Part shown: positions 36,385 to 44,886 of the stretch, one piece after another | Numbering within the stretch: the stretch's first letter is position 1 | Layout: every line of letters starts with the position of its first letter | Source: a bacterium | GTDB lineage: Bacteria; Actinomycetota; Thermoleophilia; Solirubrobacterales; 70-9 | Direction: 5' to 3' | NCBI GenBank assembly: GCA_023251935.1 | Contig: JAHEXV010000001.1 | Span: forward strand, 1-64,000 | DNA: 64,000 bases | Program-made: the position numbers and the translations under genes | Notes under the pieces: generated by a model | The model's input: only the letters and a program-made list of their open reading frames with translations | The model's database searches: none | Told to the model about the DNA's origin: nothing

Positions 36385-36978
36385 TCAGGCGATGTCGATC
36401 ATCCCGCCCTGGAGCGCGAGCGCCACCGCCTGCGCCCGGGTGCGCGCGCCGAGCTTCGCCTTCGCGTTGCGAACGTGCGTCTGGACGGTGGCGGGCGAAA
36501 GCTCGAGCATCCCCGCGATCTGCTCGTCGGTGGCCCCCGCGGCGAGCAGCGCGAGCACCTCGCGCTCCCGCGAGGTCGGGCCACCGCGAGTGAAGCGCGA
36601 CACGTGGTTGGCGGGCTGGCTCTTGCGATTCGGCTCCGGCTGGGCCTCGGGCTCGCTGATCCTGGCCCCGCCGGGCGAGAGGATCAGCAGGTGGCGCCCT
36701 GGCAGCACGTTGGCGGTCACGGTGATGTGGACCTCGTCGGTGGCGGCGGCCTGCGAGCTGAGCTCGAACGGCCCCGCGTGCCCGCCGCCTTCGCGGAAGG
36801 CCCGCCAGACGTGGTCGACCCGCGAGCGCATGCCCGTGGCAAGGAAGTCGTCGAAGGTCCGGCCGACCACCGCCCTGCGCGGCAGTCCCAGCAGGCGGCA
36901 CGCCGCCAGGTTCGCCTCCAGGCACCGGCGATCGTCGTCGACGACCATGATCGCGAGCTGGGCCGGCACCCCGGCCAT
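36385..36978 (-). CDS. PAS-LuxR one-component regulator
   Basis: 197 aa from the ATG at 36978, chosen because a longer frame would overlap the upstream gene's end. The PAS fold contains IMVVDDDRRCLEANLAACRL, GRTFDDFLATGMRSRV and HITVTANVLPGRHLLILSP. A linker leads to the LuxR HTH PTSREREVLALLAAGATDEQ and LSPATVQTHVRNAKAKLGAR. The HTH ends with RAQAVALAL, nearly identical to the LuxR-GAF protein at 39117. Ligand unknown. Confidence 0.85.
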   Translation of the reverse strand: MAGVPAQLAIMVVDDDRRCLEANLAACRLLGLPRRAVVGRTFDDFLATGMRSRVDHVWRAFREGGGHAGPFELSSQAAATDEVHITVTANVLPGRHLLILSPGGARISEPEAQPEPNRKSQPANHVSRFTRGGPTSREREVLALLAAGATDEQIAGMLELSPATVQTHVRNAKAKLGARTRAQAVALALQGGMIDIA

Positions 36979-37009
36979 CGCCCCGCCGCCGCTTGAACTG
37001 GCGCCCCGC

Positions 37010-38482
37010 CTAGTCACTGGCCTCGCCGACAATGAACCTCCGTTCCGGCGCCCGCAGCGCTCGATGAGCGTCGCGACCCGCCTCGAAGAGGGTCTCGACG
37101 ATGATCAGCCAGTCCGCGAGCACGGACCGGCGCTTGACATAGAAGAGGTCGTGGCACAGCTTCCACGCCGTGCCGAGCTCGGATCCCGCGTAGCCGCAGC
37201 GCAGCTGCGCCCAGCCGGTGATCCCGGGCTTGACGAGGTGGCGGCGCGTGTAGTGAGGAAAGCGCCGCTCGAGATCGGTGACGATCTCGGGCCGTTCGGG
37301 CCGTGGGCCGACCAGGGTCATCTCCCCCCGCAGGACGTTCCAGAGCTGGGGGATCTCGTCGAGATGCGTCCTGCGCAGCATCCTCCCGAGCCGGGTCACC
37401 CGCTCGTCGCCCGGCGCGCACCACTGCGGACCGGCGGCCTCTGCGTCAGGCACCATCGTCCGCAGCTTGAGGACGTAGAACTCGCGCCCCCGCTCCCCGA
37501 CCCGCCGCTGCCGATAGAGCACCGGGCCCGAATCCGTGAGCTTGATCGCGATCGCCAGCACGGCGACGAAGGGAAGCGCCAGGATCGCGGACGGCAAGGC
37601 GATCGCGAGGTCGGAGGCGCGCTTCCAAAGCGGGGAGGTCGGCCGGAAGCGCGGGTGCATCATGTAGCGGAACCACGCCGAGTCGATCGTCCCGAGCGGC
37701 ACGTGACCGAGCGCCTCCTCGTACAGCTGAGAAGCCTCGATCATCCTCACCGGCAGGTCGAGGCAGGCATCGGCGATCAGCGCGCAGGGATCGACACCCC
37801 CGTCGGCGCCGCCGCGCTGCTCGCTGGGCTCCTCCCGGGCCCAGACGAGCAACTCGATCCTCCGCGCGATCACCGCCGCGCGGACCCCATCGAGCGTGCC
37901 GAGGCACTCGAGCCCGCTCGAGTGCTCGGCAGGCGCGGCGGCGCCGAACCATCCGACCACCTCGTACCCCCGAATCCCGGCCGCCCGGAGCTCGGCCGCG
38001 AGGTCGGACGCGAACCCTGCCGATCCGACCACCGCCACCCGCGCCGGGCGACCCTCCTGGAAATGCACCGTCATCCATGCCCCGAGCGCCAATACGAGCC
38101 AGGCGCCGATGACCGACGGCTCCAGGGGTCCCAGAGCCACGTGGTCGCCGGCGCCCAGCTCGAGCACCAAAGCCAGCAAGGCGCCAAGAACGGGCGCCAC
38201 CAGGGCGAGCGCGATTCGCGCCGCCGGCATCAGGTCGAGCGGCAGCGCGCAGCGCTCCACCAGCTGCAGCGTGACCAGCATCGCGGCCGCCAGCACCACC
38301 GCGTAACCGACTTGCCCCAGGTGCAGATAGGCGATCACCCCGGCGGCCAGGGCCGGCATCACCTTCAGCGCGATCAGGTCGAGAAGGCGCTGGGCCTCGA
38401 GCGCGCGCAGCGCGCGGGGGGGCCGATCGTCGGCCAACGGATAACCGTTGGTGTCAGCGATTACGCCTTCCCTGGCGGACAC
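37010..38482 (-). CDS. polyprenyl-phosphate sugar phosphotransferase (WbaP/CpsE type)
   Basis: 490 aa. Several N-terminal helices and a CoA-binding-like Rossmann segment ([19 protein letters not shown]) precede the catalytic bacterial sugar transferase domain: [85 protein letters not shown] and [14 protein letters not shown]. It loads the first sugar phosphate onto undecaprenyl phosphate, so it can prime synthesis of the exopolysaccharide encoded at 49.6-60 kb, where no such enzyme is present (inference). Confidence 0.93.
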   Translation of the reverse strand: MSAREGVIADTNGYPLADDRPPRALRALEAQRLLDLIALKVMPALAAGVIAYLHLGQVGYAVVLAAAMLVTLQLVERCALPLDLMPAARIALALVAPVLGALLALVLELGAGDHVALGPLEPSVIGAWLVLALGAWMTVHFQEGRPARVAVVGSAGFASDLAAELRAAGIRGYEVVGWFGAAAPAEHSSGLECLGTLDGVRAAVIARRIELLVWAREEPSEQRGGADGGVDPCALIADACLDLPVRMIEASQLYEEALGHVPLGTIDSAWFRYMMHPRFRPTSPLWKRASDLAIALPSAILALPFVAVLAIAIKLTDSGPVLYRQRRVGERGREFYVLKLRTMVPDAEAAGPQWCAPGDERVTRLGRMLRRTHLDEIPQLWNVLRGEMTLVGPRPERPEIVTDLERRFPHYTRRHLVKPGITGWAQLRCGYAGSELGTAWKLCHDLFYVKRRSVLADWLIIVETLFEAGRDAHRALRAPERRFIVGEASD

Positions 38483-38538
38483 GATCTGCTCCTCGGGTCT
38501 GGTCTCGTTCGCGGTTGCCGTGATCTGGTGGCCTTGGG

Positions 38539-38862
38539 CTAGGAAGACGAACGCTTTGCCGGATCGGACAGGCGTCGCAGGGCGAAGCCAGCGCCGAGCA
38601 GGGCGGCCGCCGCGAGCGCCAGGACGCCGATGTCGAGCCCGGTGAAGGGCAGATTGCCGATCGTGCTGCGACTCGGCGCGGAGGGCCCGCTGCCGCCGCC
38701 TCCGCCCACAGAGATCTGGTGGTTCTGGGGCTCATACTGGGCGTGGCTGGGCGATGCGGCCGTGGCCATCGACGGAGCCGCAAGCGCAAGGACAAGCAGC
38801 CCGGCGGCGAGCCACACGGCGGGACGACGTCGTCTGGACGAACCAAAGTGCCGGTTGATCAT
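38539..38862 (-). CDS. small LPFTG cell-wall-anchored protein
   Basis: 107 aa from the ATG at 38862. Arg-rich start, signal peptide (PAVWLAAGLLVLALAAPSMA), a short mature part of about 30 residues with a Gly run, then the sorting signal: LPFTG (71-75), a hydrophobic helix and the RR stop. This is a sortase substrate; almost nothing but linker would remain on the surface, so it could be a spacer or a coat-like peptide (inference). AGGAG lies 11 nt before the ATG. A class E sortase is encoded at 47996. Confidence 0.8.
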   Translation of the reverse strand: MINRHFGSSRRRRPAVWLAAGLLVLALAAPSMATAASPSHAQYEPQNHQISVGGGGGSGPSAPSRSTIGNLPFTGLDIGVLALAAAALLGAGFALRRLSDPAKRSSS

Positions 38863-38900
38863 TGAGATGATTGCTCCTGCCGCTATGCAAACGGCTGTAC

Positions 38901-38958
38901 GCCACACGACCCTGTCGCCCCGGATCAAAGGGACCCGGATACGACCGGGTCGTGTGGC
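38901..38958 (-). promoter_or_regulatory. 12-bp stem in the leader of the LPFTG gene
   Basis: GCCACACGACCC (38901-38912) and GGGTCGTGTGGC (38947-38958) are perfect complements with a 34-nt loop, 39 nt before the start codon. The loop itself holds CCGG-rich partial repeats. It could be an RNA structure in the leader or a large operator. No known riboswitch consensus was matched. Confidence 0.4.
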
Positions 38959-39116
38959 CGGGCCAACCCGACCTGGGCCGACCCAACTTGTTTTCGGGAC
39001 GTCGCCACTCTGCCTGACCACTAGCGAAAGTCAAGGATTCAGGGCTGGGAATACCCAGAAATCGTTGCTGCATTACCGCAATGCGGGTAGTGCTAGCCTC
39101 GCAAACGACTAAGCTC

Positions 39117-40025
39117 ATGGACGAGCGGAGCCGCGAGACTCAGACTGTGAACGAGAACGAGAACCGATCCACTCGCGGCCGTGGTGGTCCATCCGGGGTG
39201 GCATCCGAAGACCGCGATGCTCGGCCCGGCGGACGTCGGGTGGCCGGCGCGCCGCTGTCCACGCGTGAGCGCGAGATCCTCGGCCTGCTCGCCGGCGGGG
39301 TGAGCGGCGCCCAGATCGCGGAGAGCCTCGTGCTCTCGCCCGAGACCGTGCGCACGCACATTCGCAACGCGATGGCGAAGCTGGGCGCCTCGAGCCGGGC
39401 CCAGGCGGTGGCCCTCGCGGTGAAGCGCCAGGAGATCGAGCCGCACGCCGAGGTCGCCGACGGACAGCCGCACGCCGCCCCGGCTCCGGCCCCTGCGGCG
39501 GGCAGCGCCCGGGCCCGGGCTCGCGCGGCCCTCGCCGCGGGAGAGTCGGATGCGATGCTGGCCGCCCTCCTCGGCGGGTTGGTATCCCTGTACGACGTCG
39601 AGGGCGGGATGATCTTCCTCGCCGACGAGGACGGGCTGGCGATGAGGCGCGCCGCCGTCATGGGCGAGGAGGACGAGCCGGACGGCGTGCAGGCGCCCGA
39701 GCGGATCGCGGTTGGCGAGGGCGCCCTGGGGCGGGCGGCGCTCGAGCGCCGAGCGCAGCTCGTTCACAGCTCGGGATCGCAGGGCGCCAACCTCGGCAGA
39801 ACGTCGATCTGCGCGCCGATGGTCACCGCGGGGAAGCTGGTCGGCGTGATCTACCTCACCACCCGACCGAGCCGGCTGACCGGGCGCACGGAGCTGCTCT
39901 TGCTACAGGCGTTCTCGAACCGGGTCGGCGAGATCCTGGTCGGCGGGAGCTCCGACGAGGGGCCCCTGAGGGACTCGCTGCAGCGCTTCCGGACCGCCTG
40001 GTCATCGGCCAGCGGCTCCGGCTAG
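39117..40025 (+). CDS. regulator with N-terminal LuxR HTH and C-terminal GAF
   Basis: 302 aa from ATG 39117 (an ATG at 39081 is possible). The HTH comes first, LSTREREILGLLAGGVSGAQ and LSPETVRTHIRNAMAKLGAS (about 57-115), then an Ala/Pro linker, then GAF-like residues 140-285 with VEGGMIFLADEDGLAMRRAA, VGEGALGRAALERR and APMVTAGKLVGVIYL. HTH before sensor is the reverse of most LuxR proteins. CTGGG-AATA-CCCAG (around 39045) upstream is a perfect inverted repeat and possible operator. Confidence 0.82.
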   Translation: MDERSRETQTVNENENRSTRGRGGPSGVASEDRDARPGGRRVAGAPLSTREREILGLLAGGVSGAQIAESLVLSPETVRTHIRNAMAKLGASSRAQAVALAVKRQEIEPHAEVADGQPHAAPAPAPAAGSARARARAALAAGESDAMLAALLGGLVSLYDVEGGMIFLADEDGLAMRRAAVMGEEDEPDGVQAPERIAVGEGALGRAALERRAQLVHSSGSQGANLGRTSICAPMVTAGKLVGVIYLTTRPSRLTGRTELLLLQAFSNRVGEILVGGSSDEGPLRDSLQRFRTAWSSASGSG

Positions 40026-40055
40026 CCCCGGCGGTCCGCCCCAGCCGCCGGCGGC

Positions 40056-40421
40056 CTACTCGCCGGGGTCGCGCAGCACCTCTACCGCGGCCTCGACGGT
40101 GGCGTCCATCGGGGCGACTTCCTCGATGTCGCACAGATCCAGCACCCGCCGCATCGGCGCCTGAGCCGGAACCACCAGCCGGAGCCGCTGCCGGTGGGAC
40201 CGCAACCGGCGCGCGAGATCGAACAGCAGCTCAACTCCAGCGCTGTCGAGGTACGCGGCGTCGGTGAGGTCGAGCACCAGCCCGGGGCTGTCGTTGGTGA
40301 GTCGCTGCGCGAGCGCACCCCGCAGCTGGTGGGCGTTGACGCTCTCGATCTCGCCCTCGATCCGCCCGACCAGGACGCTGTCGATCTCGTCGAAGCTGAG
40401 CTGGACCAGCGGATCCCTCAT
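40056..40421 (-). CDS. STAS-domain anti-sigma factor antagonist
   Basis: 121 aa single STAS domain. The phosphorylatable Ser is in AAYLDSAGVELLFDLARRL (Ser60), as in SpoIIAA/RsbV. It starts four bases inside the end of the SpoIIE-HATPase gene (ATGA), so the two are translationally coupled: kinase and phosphatase of one partner-switch acting on this protein. No sigma factor is encoded nearby, so the target lies elsewhere. Confidence 0.9.
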   Translation of the reverse strand: MRDPLVQLSFDEIDSVLVGRIEGEIESVNAHQLRGALAQRLTNDSPGLVLDLTDAAYLDSAGVELLFDLARRLRSHRQRLRLVVPAQAPMRRVLDLCDIEEVAPMDATVEAAVEVLRDPGE

Positions 40422-41653
40422 CGCTCGCCACCCTCCCGGAGTCGTCGTCGCATGGTCACCGTCGTGCCCTCGGCGCCGGGCTCGATCTTCACCTCGTCCA
40501 TCAGCTCCCGCATCAACGGCAGGCCCCGGCCGCGCCCCTGCTCGGCCGGGGGGCGCCAGCTGCCACCGTCGCTGACGACGATCTGGATCTGTGGCCCGTC
40601 GCGCTCCGCCCTGACCTCGAACTGCGAGTCGGAGATCGCCGAGTGGGCATGGGCGACGGCATTGGCGCTAGCCTCCCCGCAGGCGACCAGCATCTCGTAG
40701 ACCTCCGCCTCGCTGGCCCCGGAGAGCCGGAGCCACTGCGCCACCGCCCGGCGCATCGAGGCGAGCGACGACGGCTTCGCCGGCAGAGCCAGGGAGAGGA
40801 CCTCGCCGGGGGGGGTGAGCTGGATCGCCAGCAGGGCGAGATCGTCTCGAGACCCACCCCTCGAGTCGACGGTGGCCAGCAGGGCCCGACACAGTCCCTC
40901 GGGCTCGGGCGGGCAGTCCTCGGCGGCGCTACGGAGGCCGTCCAGCCCCTCGCCGAGTGGCAGATCGGGAGCCTCAACGAGCCCGTCCGTGTACAGGAGC
41001 ACGGTCGACCAAGGGTCGAGCGTCGCCATGCTCTCCGCGTAGGAGGGAAAGCGGTTGACGCCGAGCGGGCTCCCCGCGGGAGCCTCGGCGAAGGTGGGGC
41101 CGTCCTCCGGGCGCAGGACCAGCGGCGGCGGGTGGCCGGCGGTCGCGACCTGCAGGGTGGAGGCGTCCGGATCGACGATCGCGTACAGCAGGGTGACCAT
41201 CCCGCCCTTCTCCCCTTCGAGCACGAAGCTGTTCATCCGCTCGAGCACCAACTCCGGTCGCAGGGCCTCGAGCGCGTATGCGCGCAGCGCGCTCTGCAGG
41301 TGGGCCATCCGCGCCGCGGCCTCGACCCCCCGGCCGACCACGTCCCCGATCGCGATCCCCACCTTGCCGCCCCGCAGCGGGATCGCGTCGTACCAGTCGC
41401 CGCCGATCCGGGTCTCGGCGCTTCCCGGCCGGTAGCGAGCCGCAAGCTGAAGGCCCGGGATGGCGGGTAGCTTCGGAAGCAGGCTCCGCTGCAGAGTCTC
41501 CGCCACTTCGCGCTCGATCTCCACCCCGTGAGCCGCCCGCTTGAGGGCATCGATCGTCGCGCCGAGGATCGGGTCGCCCTCGGCGGGCTCGCCCAGCTCA
41601 TCTGGGGGCGCGGCCCGCTCCGGGGCCGCTCCCTCTGCCTCCGGATCGACCAT
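40418..41653 (-). CDS. SpoIIE-type phosphatase fused to anti-sigma HATPase
   Basis: 411 aa. Residues 40-70 form a coiled linker (GVEIEREVAETLQRSLLPKL). The PP2C/SpoIIE domain follows with ETRIGGDWYDAIPLRGGKVG, GDVVGRGVEAAARMAHLQ and GSRDDLALLAIQL supplying metal-binding Asp residues. The C-terminal 130 residues are an RsbW-like HATPase: N-box CGEASANAVAHAH, G1-box VSDGGSWRPP and RGLPLMRELMDEV. Phosphatase and kinase in one chain, coupled to the STAS gene, give a compact stress-response switch. Confidence 0.9.
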   Translation of the reverse strand: MVDPEAEGAAPERAAPPDELGEPAEGDPILGATIDALKRAAHGVEIEREVAETLQRSLLPKLPAIPGLQLAARYRPGSAETRIGGDWYDAIPLRGGKVGIAIGDVVGRGVEAAARMAHLQSALRAYALEALRPELVLERMNSFVLEGEKGGMVTLLYAIVDPDASTLQVATAGHPPPLVLRPEDGPTFAEAPAGSPLGVNRFPSYAESMATLDPWSTVLLYTDGLVEAPDLPLGEGLDGLRSAAEDCPPEPEGLCRALLATVDSRGGSRDDLALLAIQLTPPGEVLSLALPAKPSSLASMRRAVAQWLRLSGASEAEVYEMLVACGEASANAVAHAHSAISDSQFEVRAERDGPQIQIVVSDGGSWRPPAEQGRGRGLPLMRELMDEVKIEPGAEGTTVTMRRRLREGGER

Positions 41654-41712
41654 CGTCGTAGTGCGCGAGTGTATCCGCGGTGGCGACTGGGGCGTAGGCT
41701 ACGTTTCGGCGC

Positions 41713-42654
41713 GTGCACCCAGTGGCGACCGCGACGAGCTCCGATCCCTCCGCGGACCAGCTCGCCAAGGCGTGGCTCGTCGGGGTGATCGAGCGGACGC
41801 CGCTCGACCAGGTCCCGGAGCTCGATCTCGACGTCTTGACCAGCCAGGCGACCCCGCTGATCGCCGCCATCCTCGACGGCCTCGACCCCGGCCGCCGCGT
41901 CCCGCCCGAGCTGGCTCCCGATGCCAGCGGGCGAGCGCGTGAGCTGGGCAGATTGCGGCCTGCCGCTCGTGCCTGCGCCGAGGTCCCGCGCGACCTGGCC
42001 GTGCTGCAGTCGGTGCTGATCACCTCGCTGCACCGCGGAGGCCCCGGGGGGCGGTCGTCTGACTTCGGGCGCGCCGTCCAGCGCCTCGCCGAGATCTTCG
42101 GCGCGCTGCACGGGGCGGTCGCCGAGGGGCTGGTTCATGAGCGTGATCTCGCCGACTCTCCCGAGCGACCGGCCGCGCCGCCGGGGAGCGCCGACCTCGA
42201 AGGGTGGCTCGCCGTTCTGGTCGCGGAGCATCGACGCTACGGGCGCCCGTTCGCCGTCGCCCTGCTCGAGCTCGACGGCCTCGGGCCGATCGTCGAGGCC
42301 CACGGCCGTCGGTCGGGCGAGTTGATGTCGACCGCCGCGACCACGGTGATCCGCAGCCAGATCCGGATCGTGGACCACGCGTTCCGGGTCGACGACGACA
42401 GGTTCTGCGTGCTCGCCCCCAACGTGGACGCCGGGCGCCTGCGCCGGATGGCGGACCGCCTGGCGCGCGTGGTCGAGGCCTCCCAGGCCGCCGACGGCCC
42501 TCGGATCGCGATCTCGGCCGGGGTCTCCGCCTGCCCGGAGCACGGCCACGACGCAAGCCGGCTGCTCGAGGTCGCCGGCGACGCGCTCGACGTCGCCAAG
42601 GCCGCCGGCGAGCCCGTCCAGATCGCTGCCCGGAACGGCTCCCGCTCCCCGTAG
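41713..42654 (+). CDS. degenerate GGDEF-domain protein
   Basis: 313 aa from a GTG with TACGTT 7 nt upstream. Residues 1-150 are an uncharacterised helical region. The last 150 have diguanylate-cyclase shape (LVAEHRRYGRPFAVALLELD, AATTVIRSQIRIVDHAFRVD, RMADRLARVVEASQAADGPR, ISAGVSACPEHGHDASRLLE) but the signature is DDDRF instead of GGDEF. It is therefore probably inactive as a cyclase and may act as a sensor or binder. Also seen in this lineage as stand-alone helix-GGDEF proteins (my impression, not checked). Confidence 0.78.
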   Translation: MHPVATATSSDPSADQLAKAWLVGVIERTPLDQVPELDLDVLTSQATPLIAAILDGLDPGRRVPPELAPDASGRARELGRLRPAARACAEVPRDLAVLQSVLITSLHRGGPGGRSSDFGRAVQRLAEIFGALHGAVAEGLVHERDLADSPERPAAPPGSADLEGWLAVLVAEHRRYGRPFAVALLELDGLGPIVEAHGRRSGELMSTAATTVIRSQIRIVDHAFRVDDDRFCVLAPNVDAGRLRRMADRLARVVEASQAADGPRIAISAGVSACPEHGHDASRLLEVAGDALDVAKAAGEPVQIAARNGSRSP

Positions 42655-42961
42655 AGTTGGCCGAAGCTGCGAAAAGCGGCCTCTAGTTGCGAAGAGCTCC
42701 ACTCGATCATCGGCGAGCCCCGGTGGGCAACCGTGCCAACTATCCCCGAGGCATCCCCCAGGCGCTAACCTCGCTTCATACTGGGTATCGCGTACGGAAG
42801 CTAGGTATGGATGAGCGGCTTTCCACGACACGTCTGGCGGCCGGCGCACCCCCCCTTGCGAAGGGGTGGACGGAACACGTCGGCCGGCGCACCACAGGCG
42901 TCAAGTGGTCTAGGAAGTGGAAGCCGCGCTCAAGTTCTCGCGGCTTCGGGTCGAGACGCAT
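42655..42961. other. upstream region of the BldC-like gene with direct repeat and hairpin
   Basis: ACACGTC plus GGCCGGCGCACC appears at 42828-42850 (with four extra bases between the parts) and again at 42875-42893. Between them CCCCTT-GCG-AAGGGG (42852-42866) is a perfect hairpin. ACTGGGTATCGCG near 42779 resembles the CTGGGAATACCCAG palindrome before the LuxR-GAF gene. No gene is supported here. Confidence 0.45.
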
Positions 42962-43195
42962 ATGCAGGATCAACCAATGGAAGGACGAACGAAACTTCTG
43001 AATGTCGGCCAGGCGGCAGCGTACCTCGGAGTCAGCGCCGCCTCGCTGCGCAAGTGGTCGAACCAGGGGCTGGTTCCCGTCTATAGGACGCCGGGTGGCC
43101 AGCGCCGCTTCTCCACCAGCGACCTCGACGAGTTCATGCGCTCGATGAGACAGCCCTCCGCCGACACACGTCGCGCCGCCGGCGCTCGCGGCTAG
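42962..43195 (+). CDS. BldC/MerR-like helix-turn-helix regulator
   Basis: 77 aa from ATG 42962; ATG 42977 and a GTG at 42917 are alternatives. The winged HTH LLNVGQAAAYLGVSAASLRK, WSNQGLVPVYRTPGGQRRFS and TSDLDEFMRSM is that of small MerR-type, excisionase-like proteins such as BldC, which bind DNA by head-to-tail oligomerisation on direct repeats. No effector domain is present. The gene is followed after 9 nt by a membrane HD-GYP gene, probably in one transcript. Confidence 0.85.
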   Translation: MQDQPMEGRTKLLNVGQAAAYLGVSAASLRKWSNQGLVPVYRTPGGQRRFSTSDLDEFMRSMRQPSADTRRAAGARG

Positions 43196-43204
43196 CCCCC
43201 GACC

Positions 43205-44602
43205 ATGCCCACACGTCCCAGCAGGAGGGTGATCGGCCTCGAACTGGTCGCGCTCGGGCTGGCGGTGGCGGTGGCGGTCTGGCGCAACTGGGACGGCAGC
43301 ACCGACTGGAACCTGCCGCTCTTCGGACTTCTGCTGGCGGTATCGGTCGCGGGGGACGTGACCGCCCTCGAGACGTCCGCCACCCGGGTCAAGGCGTCGA
43401 GCAGCTTCCTGGCGATCGTCACCGCGATCGTCTTCCTCGGCGAAACCCCGGCGGCGCTGATCGGGGTGGTGACGATCATGATCGGCTGGGCACGCTCTCG
43501 CTACCCGCGCGAGGACCTGCTGATCAACCTCGTCACCTACACCTGGTTCCCGCTGCTCGCCGGGATCGGCTTCGACACGGTGATGAGCTCGACCGCGACG
43601 GGGCGTGGGGACGACGCGTTCTATCTGCTCGTCTTCTGCCTCTTCCTCGTTGCTTTGCTGCTCGACTTCGTCCTGATCGCCGCCTACTCGTCCTACGTGG
43701 AGGGGACTCGGCTGTCGACCAAGGTGCGGCGGGTCCTCGTCCCGGTCCTCCCCTCCGAGCTCGCCTCGGCGCTGCTGGGGGTCGGGATCGCCTACCTCTA
43801 TGTCGAGATCGGCCTCGCGACGGTGGCCCTGTTCGCGATCGTCTTGATCACCTTCCAGTACCTGCTCGGCGCCCTGGTCCTCTCCCAGAAGCGCGCCGAC
43901 GAGCTCGAGCTCAAGGCCAAGCAGCTCGCCGGCTTCCAGGTCGCCCTGCTAGGCGCGCTGCTCCGCACCCTCGACCTGCGCGATCGGATGACGGCACGTC
44001 ACAGCGCGGCGGTCGCCCGCTACTCGCGCGAGATCGCCGCCGCCGCCGGACTCCCCGAACCCGATCAGGAGCTCGTCCACACGGCCGGCCTGCTGCACGA
44101 CATCGGAAAGTTCGTGCTCCCCGACCGAATCCTGAAGGGCGATGTCGAGCTCACCGAGTCCGACTGGGAGGAGATCAAGAAGCACCCCTACGAGGGTGCG
44201 CGAATCGTCTCCCAGATCGACGGCTACCAGCCGGTCGGCGAGATCGTCCTCGCGCACCACGAGCGGATGGACGGGCTCGGCTACCCGCGCGGCCTCCAGG
44301 GTGCCGAGATCCCGGTCCTGGCGCGGATCATCGCGGTGGCCGACACCTACGACGTGCTCACCGCCCGCGATTCCTACCGCGAGCCGGTGAGCTCATTCGA
44401 GGCGATCACCGAACTGCGGCGCGTCTCGGGCACCCAGCTCGATGGCGGCTTCGTCGAGATCCTCAACGACATGCTGGCCGACAAGGGGTTCTCCTATCGG
44501 CACGGACAGGATGCCGACTTCGAGGCCGAGCTGGCGCTCGACAAGCGGATCCATGACTACGTCACCGGGGGCACCACCGCGAGCCCCAGACTCCCGCTCT
44601 AG
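43205..44602 (+). CDS. membrane-anchored HD-GYP phosphodiesterase
   Basis: 465 aa. About seven to eight N-terminal hydrophobic helices (10-225) are followed by the HD-GYP domain: TARHSAAVARYSREIAAAAG, HTAGLLHDIGKFVLP, HPYEGARIVSQIDG, ILAH-type motif VLAHHERMDGLGYPRGLQG and ARIIAVADTYDVLTARDSYR. All metal ligands and the GYP triplet are present, so it should hydrolyse cyclic di-GMP or a related dinucleotide. No Shine-Dalgarno sequence precedes the ATG, suggesting coupling to the BldC-like gene. Confidence 0.92.
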   Translation: MPTRPSRRVIGLELVALGLAVAVAVWRNWDGSTDWNLPLFGLLLAVSVAGDVTALETSATRVKASSSFLAIVTAIVFLGETPAALIGVVTIMIGWARSRYPREDLLINLVTYTWFPLLAGIGFDTVMSSTATGRGDDAFYLLVFCLFLVALLLDFVLIAAYSSYVEGTRLSTKVRRVLVPVLPSELASALLGVGIAYLYVEIGLATVALFAIVLITFQYLLGALVLSQKRADELELKAKQLAGFQVALLGALLRTLDLRDRMTARHSAAVARYSREIAAAAGLPEPDQELVHTAGLLHDIGKFVLPDRILKGDVELTESDWEEIKKHPYEGARIVSQIDGYQPVGEIVLAHHERMDGLGYPRGLQGAEIPVLARIIAVADTYDVLTARDSYREPVSSFEAITELRRVSGTQLDGGFVEILNDMLADKGFSYRHGQDADFEAELALDKRIHDYVTGGTTASPRLPL

Positions 44603-44619
44603 GGGCGGGTCCGCGACTC

Positions 44620-44646
44620 AAAGAAAGGGGCGCCGAGCGGCGCCCC
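44620..44646 (-). terminator. strong intrinsic terminator
   Basis: GGGGCGCC-GAGC-GGCGCCCC (44627-44646) is a perfect 8-bp GC stem with a 4-nt loop. On the minus strand it is followed by TTTCTTT (44626-44620), a good U-tail. In the plus direction only TTCGT follows, so it works best for minus-strand transcription but may also stop the HD-GYP transcript. Confidence 0.75.
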
Positions 44647-44841
44647 TTCGTGAACGACCACGCGCCCGGTCGCTCCTGGCGACCGAGCGCAACAAGTCAT
44701 CTCTGGTCTGTCTACGTCGCTTGACTAACCGCGGCGAAAGCCCATTGATGCCTCCTGGCCAATTCGGGAACGCTTGATTCCGCCGGGAGGCTACACGAAC
44801 CGGGTGAAACTTGCAAATAGCATCGAAGCGGCGCTCAAACT
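44620..44841 (-). ncRNA. candidate small non-coding RNA
   Basis: On the minus strand a transcript starting near 44841 would end at the U-tail after 44627, about 220 nt. It would fold GCCTCCCGGC with GCCAGGAGGC (44791-44782 and 44759-44750, one G-U pair), then GGTCGC...GCGACC (44684-44668) closed by an outer GCGC pair, then the terminator. TATTCT (44853-44848) is a possible -10, inside an AT-rich stretch. There is no open frame and no protein gene on this strand between here and the terminator. It matches no RNA family that I recognise. Confidence 0.4.
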
Positions 44842-44854
44842 TGAACGAGAATAT

Positions 44855-44886
44855 GCAAATGAGGTAGTCGCTGCGCAAATGAGGTA
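44855..44886. promoter_or_regulatory. direct repeat GCAAATGAGGTA, 20-bp period
   Basis: Two perfect 12-bp copies start 20 bp apart, two helical turns. That places them on one face of the DNA, as expected for a tandem operator. They lie just upstream of the candidate small RNA's possible -10. Confidence 0.45.

Noticed and set aside
44620-44841. 6S RNA, SRP RNA or tmRNA
   Set aside because: No long central-bulge hairpin, no GGAAG-type SRP tetraloop domain and no tRNA-like ends with tag sequence; the stems are local and do not match these families.
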